From contig JAAVVG010000008.1 in the NCBI GenBank assembly GCA_012976225.1, forward strand, positions 558,001 to 622,000: a DNA stretch of 64,000 nt, written 5' to 3'. Below the pieces are notes generated by a model. That model searched no databases and was not told the DNA's origin. It saw only the letters and a list, made by a program, of their open reading frames with translations. A program made the translations under genes and the position numbers. This document shows positions 22,923 through 33,512 of this stretch, in pieces. Every line of letters begins with the position of its first letter. Within the stretch, counting starts at the first letter, position 1. Origin of the DNA: Golubevia sp. BC0850. Lineage: Eukaryota > Basidiomycota > Exobasidiomycetes > Golubeviales > Golubeviaceae.

Positions 22923-23043
22923 CTGTGAAAAGGATGTGTGAGAGGCGAGGAGAGAACCTGTTTGAAAAGCGTCGAGAACGGAGGTCATCCCTCCGAGTGT
23001 CAGCTCAAAGATGGAAATGAGAACGAAGGTCGAACGAACTCAC
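22923..23043 (-). other. Probable 5' UTR intron of the dehydrogenase gene
   Basis: On the minus strand GTGAGT at 23043 and a CTTTTCACAG acceptor at 22923 define a 121-nt intron with a GCTGAC branch-like site. Only 11 bases (22912-22922, ending in ATG) separate it from the next donor. Confidence 0.5.
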
Positions 23044-23725
23044 GCTTCTGAAGAACTGAAAGGACAAAGGTATCTGAATGGATGAGGAGGACAAACCGAG
23101 GTGAAAGGAAGGGGAGAGGGACTTAAATAGGCGACACGGGGGGAAGGTAAGTTGCACGGGGATAGTGTCCTCCAGCCTCTTCTAGCCTTCCCCTTTTTAA
23201 CAGCGCACCGTATCCGTAAATACGTAGAATCTGCGGCTATAGAACCTCCGTAAGGGAATCTTAGAGCTCTATACCGAAGTGTGTCTGACAGCTGACAGCG
23301 CTCGAATAAGGTTGCCACCCCATCCAAGAAAGCGTGCACTGATACACTTGCCTGAAAACCACCAAGCCGAAAAAAAAGGTCACAGGATTAGAAATATCTG
23401 TTATCCAGTCCTCATACAATACCATTGAGTGAGTACTTGGTAGTTGCTCCAAGCGTGATGAAAACGCCTCCATGAAGAGACTTGAAGGGAGCCTGGAGGC
23501 AGGGACTTGGAATCCAAGCAAGAGCTCAAGGTTTTTCATTTGAAAGAACAAAACACATCAATTCAGGTAACATCTAATGTATCACTCTCCGTGAGACAAG
23601 TCAAAGAGAACAACAAAAGTAGTCAAGGTCGTGAGTCAAGAAAGATGAAGGGAATGCATAAAGTGAAAGGCGACAGAAAATTTTGATGGGTGAGGATGAA
23701 TTTGAAGTCTCACGGTCATTCTAGA
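23044..23725. other. Intergenic region
   Basis: Upstream flank of the dehydrogenase and 3' flank of the membrane-protein gene. Short open stretches without domains; no gene supported. Confidence 0.4.
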
Positions 23726-26668
23726 TCAAGACCTGCCTGAGTTGGCTGGCTTTTCTCTGAAAGAGATGCTGCTCGGGAAACCAGTTTCAGAAAGAGTGAT
23801 GATTGGAAGAGTATGAGGAGAGACAGAACTTGAGAGTAAAGCCTGTTCGGATATGAGAGTCGATCCTCCCCCGTCTAGACCGGTTTTGAATCCTCCATGT
23901 TCCCTCATTCCATGGAAAGTAGATGGCGAAGAGCGCATCCTCTCTGGAATGTCCGAGACAGAGAGAAGTCTGTTGGAAACGAAAAACAGAAGGGATCAGA
24001 AAGGGGGCGCTCCTAAGACAATCGGAACCTCTGTTGGCTTAAAAGCGACTCACCTTGTAATATGGATCAATTCGGTTCCACGTACGAAAGGAGTACTTTC
24101 AGGCAAAGGTCTCAGCAGCAAGAAAGCAATCACCAGCGGTATGGAAGCTCCACAGATTCCGATACTCAATGGCCACTTGTTCAGGGTAAGCTGTGAGAAG
24201 AGCAGTAGCCAAAAGAGACCTCGTGAGTCCAGTTGAGACTCAAAAGACATAGATTCTTCCCCTCTTAAAGAAAAATTCACCTTGGTCCTTTGAATCCCCG
24301 TTGAGCAACTGCTTCTACTTTTTGGAAGTGTTTCAAGTTCTCTGTTTGATCAAATTCACTGTCTGGGTTAATGTCTTGAGTTCCGTTCAGCTGGCGAATG
24401 AATGAGACAGCGCTAGACAAGGCGGTAGAAGTGACATTCGCCAAAGCCAACTCCAGCCCAGCGAGTTCGTTGGTGTTGTTGTCGATCTGAGCTATCTGAG
24501 ATTGAAGATAGTGCTCAACCAGAGTCTTCGGATGACAGTATCGAGAATTTGTCAAGCAGTCGATGTTGGGATCGACGATGTTTGTACCACCCATAGCATA
24601 CTTAGAGTTGGTGTTGATACTTGCAAGAAGAGGAGCTCCTCTGAGAATAGAGTAGTAAAGAAGGTTGTTTAGTGACAATGGTAGAGGTTGGAGTTGATTC
24701 AGGGTAGTACATCGACCCAGCTTTGATTGGGCAGTGCCGCATTCAACACGGGAAGAAGTTCCGTCGCCGGAGCAAAATCTCCCTTGGCGTCTCTGAGAGG
24801 CTTACAATCGTGGAGAGCTGGAAAAGGATGGGATAGTGAAGACGTTCTGGCTTTAAGTTTCACTTCACATCAGAGGCAAGAATTGAGGAAAGTAATCTGT
24901 TACTCATTGAGGGCTCGGTTCTTTTGAGCAAGAATATTGATAAAGAAAAGCCGTTGGACGGGGTAGAAGAATCTGACCCACGCTGCAATAAGGAAGAAAG
25001 TTCAAGGTGAGCTTTGACCTCGGGAAAGTCAGAGATCAGCGCGATCAGCGGCAGAACGAGACCTGACTCACGTATCACAGCTGAAAGTCACAGAGCGGAT
25101 TTGCTGAAAATCAGTCTCGGACCCATCTGAACAAGCCCTCCACGGGAACGCATCTCTAGCAAAATGGTTGATCCCACCGATGACGAGCTCTGTTTGCACG
25201 TAAATGGATAGACAATGGCTCTATCGGCTCTTTGATCAGAAGCAACAGAAGGCACTGTGTTCATGATTGTCTTGAAGCCTTCAACAGATTGACACTCGAT
25301 GTTGATATCAGTAGCATCAGCCATGACGGTACCACTAAAGTAAGAGGAATCGAAGTCTGAGTCAGCAGTTGACTTTGCTTTTTGGTCAGAAGCCTTAATC
25401 AAATCACTCACGAGATCGAATCTTTCTCGGAATCCATGAAAGAATACATTCTGTTGTGATTGAACCCGGAGGTTGGTTCTGACTTTGAAGCACATTCGTG
25501 TAGACAGCAGAGCTAAAAAAAGCTTCCGGTAGAAGAAAGTCAGCACCAGGGGGTAGGTCCTCTTCTCATACTCCGTCAACTCACGCCATGGTACCTCATC
25601 TACCCTACCATCACCAAAAAAACGGCGAGTCGAGATGTTGGAGAAAGCGATCCGATTCAAAGGAACCGCTGAGATGAGAGAGGGGATGCTGAAGAAAGGG
25701 GGGAGGCTTTGATTTTAGACTTGATGCTACACCAACTCCTCAGCTTTTTGAGAGCTCACCTCGTGTTGTAGACTCCCTGCGTAAAGATAGAGGTCTCAGT
25801 TGCGTGGTGAAGTAGAGACTTGAGAGCAGCGAAAGGGCCTACCCATGCTGCTTGCGAATCCGAAAGGTAAGTGAGATCCTGCCTTCTTTCAAAGAGTCGA
25901 TAAGTAGCAGCTCTTTGGGCTAGGGCAGCCACCAAAGCGGTCAAAAGAACTCCGAGTCCTCCGGTCTATAGTGAAAACAGGAAGGAAGAAGGAAGAAGAA
26001 AAAGTCAAGCGTCAAAGTCAATATCGAGTAGCGAGAGACTTGGCTGAGCGGAATGACTTCTCACTCACCACCAGATTGATAGCGGATTGTTTAATGTCTA
26101 GATTGGGAGGTGTAATTGTGGTATCGAATCCGTTGTTTCTAAACCCTTTGAGTCCGAGGAAGATTGCGAAAAAGAGCAGCTGTGTTTCGGAGTAGGAGAC
26201 GAGGTTTAAGAGTTTTTCCAATGTACAGTCTGAGCTATTCAAACTCACCAGAATTATGTGAACGAAAACAGTTCCGACGTAACTGTAGTCAATTGGTCTT
26301 CTGAGATCTTTGACGTCGACAAAGGATCGTCTGAAGTCCTCGATGGAGAGGCGATAACTGCTTCTTCTCTTTTTCTCCTCCGGGTACCCACTTCCCTCGC
26401 TTTTGCTTCTCCTGTTGGAGCTTCTTTTTGAAGCGTACTGAGCTTCGTTGCTTTCCGGATTGGGTGAAAGTTGGCCACCGTTTTGGGATTGAGGTTGGGG
26501 TGACGAGGGTCGGGGAGATGTAGAATCTCCGGAGAGTTCAGGGATCTGGAAAGAGGTTCTTCCTGTGATAGAGGTAGACTTGGATGAATGAGAGCCTGAA
26601 TTAGGAGAGTAGGTGGGAGTGGGTGGTTCGATCTCTTCTGGAAGTTGAAGTTTTGGTGGCGGAGTCAT
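23726..26668 (-). CDS. Multi-span membrane protein with Cys-rich outer domain, unknown
   Basis: Clear exons, high to low: 26668-26249, 26179-26069, 25965-25760, 25688-25585, 25478-25412, then 25334 downward, and a last exon 23969-23726; several junctions between about 25200 and 24060 are uncertain. The first ~125 residues are Pro/Ser/Arg-rich and cytosolic. Membrane segments follow (VGTVFVHIIL + LLFFAIFLGL; GGLGVLLTALVAALA). A loop with WVGPFAALKSLLHH resembles the fungal DUF3176-type layout. The outer part has Cys and N-glycosylation sites (FCSGDG, ECGTAQ, NIDCLTNSRYC, ANVTSTAL), then a last span (LSIGICGASIPLVIAFLLL) and a short Ser-rich tail. Role unknown; it looks like a plasma-membrane sensor or transporter-like protein. 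Confidence 0.65.
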
Positions 26669-27169
26669 CTTGAAGCACTTCTTCTCTAGAGACTGCTCTC
26701 AAAAGAAATGAACGAAAAAGAAGGGAAAGAGATGTTGGGAATGAAGGAGAAGGAGAAAGAAGAAAAGTGAATGAGATCTTTAAAAAGCTGCTGCAAGTCT
26801 TCCACCTCGCTTACGTCTACCGAGTGTCTACTGAGTCTCAACGCACACGAGCCAACTCGGCCGCTCCAGGTTTCTTTCACATCTTGCAGCAGCAGAAAAT
26901 GCTCAGATAGTCCATAGGAATTAGGATCAGACTTTCTGAACACAAAGTCTTGCTATCTCGTCTGTCTGCTGAACGAAATGGACATGGGGCAGAAGGAAAG
27001 GGGCGAGTGCGGAAGACATTGTTCGGATTGAATTTAAGGAATGTGCGAGTGACTAGTGTCTCTATGAAAACGAGTAAATGATATAATGAAGGAAAGGAGG
27101 AAAGGAGGAAAGACTAAGCCCAAAGATGGAGACAGGAAGAAAATGAAAGCGCTGGTTATAAAGCGCTGG
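26669..27169. other. Intergenic region
   Basis: 5' flank of the membrane-protein gene and 3' flank of the secreted two-module gene. The stop codon of the latter lies in a short direct repeat (GCGCTGGTTAT twice, about 27150-27174). Nothing else seen. Confidence 0.4.
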
Positions 27170-28509
27170 TTATTTGGTGGTACAAGAACCACCTCTGCAG
27201 AATCCATAACTGGACTCAATGTAACTTGGATCGTTCTGTCCACCGAAATTGCTGAAAAATGAGAGGGGAGGAAGGTAGCGTCGTCAGTTGAAATTCGAAA
27301 AGTTGACGGCGACGAAGAGAGACCGATCTCGAATGCTCAAATACTCACGTGAAGCTTGAGTTAGAAAGACATTTGCTGAAGATAGCACAGGTCAAATTAC
27401 CTCTCTTGTACTTGGCTTGGACCTCTGGAGAGAGATCGACTGGGGTCTCTCCTTCAGGGTAAAGATCTTGGTAGAGGTTGGCGAACTTGCACTTGCTTTC
27501 AGAAGAACAGACCTTTTGACATTCAGCGGCGTTAGATACTAGTTTGTACGTCAGATAACTTGCATTATCTTGAGCAGCTGCAGCCATCCTCTTTCCTTCG
27601 TATACGGAGCCTCGTGGAGCAATACCGGTGAAGTTGCTTTGAGTCTTTTGATAAGTGTTAGTGCAACAGGTGGTAGATTTGCAGTATCCCGAGCTAGAAG
27701 TGATGAAGGAAGGGTCGTTTTGGCCCCCGTAGTTGCTGGAGAAAGAAGAAGGAGGTGAAGAGAGAGAGAGGGCGGTCAGGATCTAGATTGTGGAAACGTC
27801 TTCAGTCTTCTTGAAACAGCGTCCTTCCTACTATGGCACTCACTTGAAGCTGGAGTTGGACAAACACTTGCTGAAAATAGCACAAGTCAAGTTACCGACC
27901 TGGTACTTGGCTTGAACTTCTGGAGTAAGATCATTTGGGGTCTCTCCTTCAGGGTAAAGATCTTGGTAGAGGTTGGCGAACTTGCACTTGCTTTCAGAAT
28001 CGCAAAAAGCCTCGCAAGAAGCAGCATCCTTGACGAGCTTATAAGTAAGGTATGCTATTATTGGATAGAAGAGAGGTTAGATGGAGGTCAGATTGAGGAA
28101 GCAGAGAATTGGAAATGGCATAGATGATCGATTGGCAACCGCCATCCTCCGCTTCCATTGCTTGAACACCTCTTTTCTGCAGAGAAACAGACTCCCTTCC
28201 CGGTTTTCTGTCTTCTCAAAGGGATCCAGCTCGAGTGTACCAGCATACCCGCTGAGTGCTGTTCCACCACTGACAACATTCTCTCCCTTCCAGTTACTCA
28301 CTTGGGTCACTGGCAGCCATCCCAACCGTTTGCCCTTCGTAGACTGATCCGCGTGGACCAGTAGCTGTGAAATCATTCTGAGTTTGAGAGTAAGAAGTAG
28401 TGCAGACAGGAGCGGGTGAGGTGGATGCAGTTCTTTCCTTCAGAGGACTGGCGCTGACTAGCAAGGCTGCTTGAAGGACGGATAGAGAGATAGGTAGGTA
28501 GTTGACCAT
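27170..28509 (-). CDS. Secreted protein with two tandem Cys-rich modules
   Basis: Four exons, high to low: 28509-28302, 28054-27844, 27735-27349, 27251-27170; 295 residues. A signal peptide (LPISLSVLQAALLVSASP) is followed by a CTTSYSQTQNDF stretch and two modules of about 95-100 residues. In each module YLTYKLV, a Cys pair, SKCKFANLYQDLYPEGETP, GNLTCAIFSKCLSNSSF and GGQNDPS recur almost unchanged. The pattern resembles PAN/apple-like domains in fungal fruit-body-specific secreted proteins, which is an inference. The two modules also share intron positions inside NSSF, so the duplication copied exon and intron. The DNA of the two copies is highly alike, pointing to recent duplication or gene conversion. 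A TATA box lies at 28601-28607. Confidence 0.85.
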
Positions 28510-28600
28510 TTTTATTGAGTTCAGAAATTTGAAGAGAGGAGAAGGTGACCAGAATAAGAGGTATGAGGGAAAAACATTCCCTTCGAAAGGAGTTCTTCCT

Positions 28601-28607
28601 TTTTATA
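28601..28607 (-). promoter_or_regulatory. TATA box of two-module secreted gene
   Basis: The minus strand reads TATAAAA within GGTATAAAAAGG, 92 bases before the ATG at 28509. Spacing and sequence are typical for a strong inducible fungal promoter. Confidence 0.65.
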
Positions 28608-29799
28608 CCTTCACTTGGTAAACCCGAGCAGAGGCGCATGAAACCAAACCTCCCTCCTTGGCCTTGCATCTTCGAAGCCCGCCGGTCTCGACAAAGAAGC
28701 GAGGATTCGAGGAGAAACCCCAAACGCCCCAAGGCCCAAAACAGAAGGGAAGAATTTCAAGAAAGGAAAAATTCCAGAACCGGATTTGTTTGTTTGTGTT
28801 GGCCCTTTGTTCCTGAGTCAGACAACGGCCCTTGCCCTACCGTGAATCGGGGTTTGTGGGCCGAGAAGTCCAGACACCAGACCGATTACATAAGGGTAAC
28901 TCAACTGCTTCCCCCTGGCCCCCTCCCTTCCTTGTGGTCATCCTACCAATCTTGAGTCCAACAACACCTACAGATGGCGAGAAGAGGGAGAGGTCAAGGG
29001 AGATTGTGACCTTGCCTACCACGCCTCTTAGGATGCACCAAGGGCGTGGTGACATGGTCCGGATCAGATCTTCGAGTACCTCTTCCTTTCATTCTTTACT
29101 CAAATTCAAAAGGGAAATACTAAACACTGGAAGTCCTGGCGAGATCTCTTCGCAACCGTATCAACTGACAAATCTCCCTTCAATCCCTCTACATGATTCT
29201 GAGCAAGGTGGGTGGCAACCGCATGCTCGACAGCACCAACCTTTCAATGTACAGCACCCTTGGAATCCTTTCTGTCGTACCAAAGCATGATATTAACTGT
29301 GGACAGGCTTATACTATAGACACCTTTACGAGAACTGCTGCGTGGCTCAACCACCTCTTTGATTTTTTTATCTCGACAGAGTCCTTCCGAAACCTTACCC
29401 CGAAACCAGGATTTCTCGATAGTGCTCTTCATTCGATCTCACGGAGGACCTTGATAGAACGCTCAGATCAAGGCGGCAAAGCTGGGCAGTTGAATTGCAG
29501 AAAGGGAAATACGAAGAGGGAGGGGAAGAAGGTCAGAAACTCTCAGAGGTCTGCTGCTTCAGAGTTTGCCCCTAGTGTCGCTTTTTGAGTTTTCGCAGGG
29601 TACGCTGAACCGTAGTCTCGATAGTATCTCACCAGAAATCAATGACTCGTGTTACAGCTTGAAGATCCCCGTGGTAACCATATCCCAGCAATGCCGAGAA
29701 AAAAGTGGCCTCTTGTCCGATCTTTTTCTCCAAACATAGACTCTCACTGAGGATTAAAGCGAACGCTGGAGAAATGTCGTCGTCTCCGTGGATGGATCT
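28608..29799. other. Large intergenic region
   Basis: Upstream region of the two-module gene. Several overlapping open stretches of 100-150 codons lie on the plus strand, but none has a domain, signal peptide or splice-supported partner. I see no gene, repeat or RNA here. Confidence 0.4.
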
Positions 29800-30323
29800 C
29801 TATATTCTGAAGGTGCCACGGATCTGTGCAGAGTAATAGGTGATTTGGCTCGGCTGCCCTTCGCGAATGGACACGACGTTTTGAATGAGGTACTGCAAAT
29901 TTCCGTAAGCTTGCGGAGGAACCAGTACTCTGAAGCAGGAAGAAGAATAGGACGAATGTAAGGAAGCAAGCGCACCTGCTGAAGGGTAAGTAAGTGCTCA
30001 GAGCTCTCCCGCAGAGACATCTAAAAGTCGGAAACTCACTCGATTTTCAAGCCTTTCCCTCGAAATGTAAAAATGCTTTTCCTAAAGTTTCCACGATGGT
30101 CGATTTCTGAGCCCATGTAAACCGCAAATGAGAACGCAGCCAAACCCAAAATGCTGCGTGTCCAAAACATTTGTGGACGGGAGAAGAGATGGGAAAGGAG
30201 TGAAGGGGAATTCTCTCTGATAGGTGACAGCCACTCAAAACCTTTTTGGATTGGAAGCTTGGGCTCTCTGTGATGGGCAAGATCACAAAGCGATGCGAAC
30301 CACAAGACGCCTCGAGAGATCAT
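29800..30323 (-). CDS. Small single-span membrane protein, unknown
   Basis: Two exons, high to low: 30323-30040 and 29929-29800; 137 residues. The acceptor before 29929 follows a strong pyrimidine tract and is the only one that joins in phase to a long sensible product. The protein has a basic N-terminal third, one hydrophobic span (MFWTRSILGLAAFSFAVYMG), and then a soluble C-terminus (FRKSIFTFRGKGLKIEVLVP; PSQITYYSAQIRGTFRI) that looks like alternating beta-strands. The layout resembles small mitochondrial inner-membrane assembly proteins, but I recognise no family. The start could be further upstream or at the Met just before the span. Moderate confidence that it is a real gene. Confidence 0.5.
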
Positions 30324-30508
30324 GATGCGATGGAGGTGCTCCCCGAGCTTTTCCACGCGCACTAGCCATGACGATAAAGAAACGATAAAGAAAGAAAGCG
30401 AAGGCGGTCTATTTCAGAGATGTGTAAAAGAGCTAGGAAAAATGTGCGGAAGCAAGTCTATGTATGAAGAGAAGTGAAAACGAGAGCTGAACGGAAAAGT
30501 GACGTCTT

Positions 30509-32668
30509 CTAGGCTTTTGGTTTCTTCGGACCAGCTCTAGCAGTCGGATTCCATTTTTCATACTTGACAAGCTCTCTAAAATGACAAAAGATTGAGGTGT
30601 ATGTCACTATGGTGAAGTAGAGAGGACTGCGATGAAAGCGAAGAGAGAAGATTAGGAAAAGAAACCGACGAAGGAACCAGCTTTCCAATCTACCCAGCTC
30701 GAAACTCACCTTATAGCCCCAAAAGCAGCCACACTCCAAATACTGGTGAATTCACACCTATTCCTAATAGTGATGCAAGCAGCCACGAAGATACAAAGTA
30801 AGTTCAACACCAAAATCCAAGCACTGACTTTGAAACCTAAGAAAGATTCATAAAGCTCATCCCAACTTCTAGGAACATGAGTAAGGAAACTACTAAGTAA
30901 TAATCCAGTTAATTGACTTAAGAAATAAAAGTAGAATTCTCTGAAAGCTAGTAGAAAGAAGAGACCGATTCTGGATCTATAGAAAGAACCATGAGCTCCT
31001 CTTTTCATGGCAGGAACGAAATGTCTGATAGAAACTTGAGTCCATCCTTGAGCCCATCTTAATCTTTGTTTTAATAGGGCAGCGAAAGTTTCAGGCGCTG
31101 TTTCGAAAGATAGAACTTTTAGGTCGTAGACTATCCGAGCTCCGGAAGTGATCGCTCGAAGAGTTGAGTCAATGTCTTCTGTTAACATATGGCCTTCAAA
31201 TTTGATGGTCTTTAGTAGAGAAGCATTCCAATGTCCATTTGATCCTCCGAATAGACCGTAACCTGTGAATCGGTATCAGCAAAAAAGCAGGGAGGGTCGT
31301 CAGTTCAAGGTCGAAGCAGTTCTCCATCTCTTCGTTTACGAGATCCTCAGAGTCCCAGCAACTTTTCCTACGAACCTTGTTGTTCCGCTCTACCAGGATG
31401 AAATACTGAGTATATGCTGCGGAAAGGAAAGGTCGAAGAGATAAAAGTTATCAGTATCAGCTCTGCACAAAGTCCAACCAATTTCCTCTCCCACAAGTAA
31501 TACTCACGTATCGAATTCAGCTCCAATCAACTTCGTGCAAATATTGACCTGATTGTAGATATTACATCTTCCTTGAATGATGTCGACATCACCTTGATTA
31601 AATCTCCTTGCAACCCATCTCAAAGCCTGAGGTTCTGCACTATGATCAGTGTCATAAACCGAGATGATCTCTCCTTTAGTGTCTTTGAGAGATAGAAAAT
31701 AATTGACGTTGTGAGCCTAGAAAGGAAGAGGAAAGTGAGTAGAAGCGTGAGATATGGGACAAGAAAGGGAAAGGACAAGAGAAAGACTGACCTTAGAAGT
31801 GGATCCAGGAACATTGATGACTCTCAGGTTTGGGTATTTGGCTTCCATCTCTGAGAGCTGAGTTTGAACTGGTTCGATGGGTCTTGGAGTGTTGTAGACT
31901 CTGGATTTTGGGGATGAGAGGGGTCAGCACTTTTCGATGGGCTATGGAAGGTTGGCGAGAAGCCTGCAAGCTCACATGTTGATGGTCAACTTAGAAGCTG
32001 GATAGTTTATCTCTCGAAGGAAATAACGAGTTTGTCTGAGGATGATGTCTGAGAGAGAGATATAGGTGAGTGAGCACAAGTATACGCACTAGTACCATGG
32101 GCACGATAAGCAGGAAGCCTCTCTAACTTCTCCGTTCAACTTGAATTCCAGAAATCCATACTTGAACTCTTTATGTTCTCTGAAAGGAAGGATGAACCTC
32201 AAGAGGTAGTGTCTCTTACACTCCTTTGTCCTACCCATTGTCCCAACCCATCCCCAGCCATCCTCTCTATTCTCCTCGTAAACTCACCTTTCTCATTAGG
32301 CAAATAAGCCACAAGGACCACATCGATATGAGGACACTTGTTATCAGGTAAGTCTGGGAAGCCCTCTTTGGCAGCTTTCCTTCTCTCTCTTCTAGCCTTG
32401 ACGTTGGGTTTGATACTGTGAATGGCTTCTGAGACTACTGCTAGAGTGACAAAGGTTTGAATTGAGATGTAGAGATACCATCTGTGAAGAAGTGGAATTC
32501 AGATTGAAGAGAATTAGAGCGGAAAGAAGGTAGAAGGAGAGAAGGAGAGAGATAGATAGCGGTTGGATACTAACAATGGATCTCTAACGCTTGAAGGGAT
32601 GATAACGTAGAAAAAGAATGAGAAGACGAAATAACTTGCTGTTAGACTGAAGGGAGTCCCTGAAGATG

Positions 32669-32703
<35 letters not shown>

Positions 32704-32833
32704 GAGAATCAGAAGCCAAAATTGTGTTGTTGCTCTCAATCTGGATTGCGATTGCCACTGAACCAATTGAGTCAGGCAACTCACATTCTTGAATGAAAGC
32801 TGAAATCAGAGATAAAGTTGAAGTGACTTGCAT
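30509..32833 (-). CDS. Processive family-2 glycosyltransferase (polysaccharide-synthase type)
   Basis: Nine exons, high to low: 32833-32785, 32659-32575, 32481-32288, 32048-31976, 31900-31792, 31716-31508, 31416-31376, 31262-30710, 30575-30509; 459 residues, all in phase. Membrane spans near the N-terminus (SYFVFSFFFYVIIP; LYISIQTFVTLAVV) precede the GT-A domain. Family marks are the DxD of VYDTDH (Asp192, Asp194), TED (281-283) as catalytic base region, and QRLRW (319-323), the QxxRW motif of processive enzymes. Several spans follow (GLFFLLAFREFYFYFLSQL; AWILVLNLLCIFVAACI). Such enzymes polymerise sugar from UDP- or GDP-sugars and thread the chain across the membrane, as in cellulose, chitin and hyaluronan synthases; the product is unknown. 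Intron 1 carries a GA microsatellite. It diverges from an acyltransferase-3 gene. Confidence 0.88.
32672..32700. repeat. GA dinucleotide microsatellite
   Basis: An uninterrupted GA run of about 14 units inside the first intron of the glycosyltransferase gene; on the coding strand it forms the polypyrimidine tract before the acceptor at 32660. Confidence 0.9.
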
Positions 32834-33512
32834 TTTCCAAAGAATCTAAATGCTTTGGCTCAATTGACTGTAGAGACCTTTGTAGATACTAGATAGCGAT
32901 TCAACGTGTGAGTTGCGTTGATCTCTGCTTCAATTTTCTTGTCTCTCTTGCCTCTCTTACCCTTCGAGAAATTTCGATTCCTGCTGGAGAATCTGGGCGT
33001 CTTCCAAGAGTTTCCAAGAATGGCAAGTAGTAGTATGCAGGAGGGAGTGAGGCAGGAGGGTGCCGTCTCTCAGAAATCCTGCGAGCTGGTTGGAACCCAT
33101 TTCTCCTCTTTCTCTCTGTTTCAGAATTTGAAAATCTCTCGAGATTAACTCGAAACTGAAGAAAACACAAACAAACAAACAATGCGGACCGATGGAACGC
33201 CTCGTCTGTCGATTGATCCCCTTTTAGAATTTATTAATCACGCTTTGCTTATCCACCCAATCTCCTGCACTGACCAACATCTTATGCTCAAACTCGTTCC
33301 ATGAATCTCCGATATGGATCTCAATCTCGCAGTATCAGATTTAGATCACAAACCCACTCGCTAAAATATTTTATCGCTTGGAAGAGCGGAAGAATTATGC
33401 AAGCTCCACTGCAGGATGAATGTGATCCTATCTCTTCTCTTCTACTAGCTATAGGTAGAACAACTTAGCCATCTGCTTGAATCTAATTCATTCATTCAAC
33501 CCACTGTCAACT
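32834..33512. promoter_or_regulatory. Shared region between divergent glycosyltransferase and acyltransferase genes
   Basis: 679 bases between two start codons on opposite strands. A/T-rich blocks occur near 33225-33245 (AATTTATTAATCAC) and 33360-33372 (CTAAAATATTTTATC). No coding sequence supported. Shared position suggests co-regulation, which is inference. Confidence 0.5.

Noticed and set aside
28545-29588. Several overlapping plus-strand open stretches of 100-150 codons
   Set aside because: Low-complexity or random-looking, no signal peptide or domain, and no consistent exon joins.
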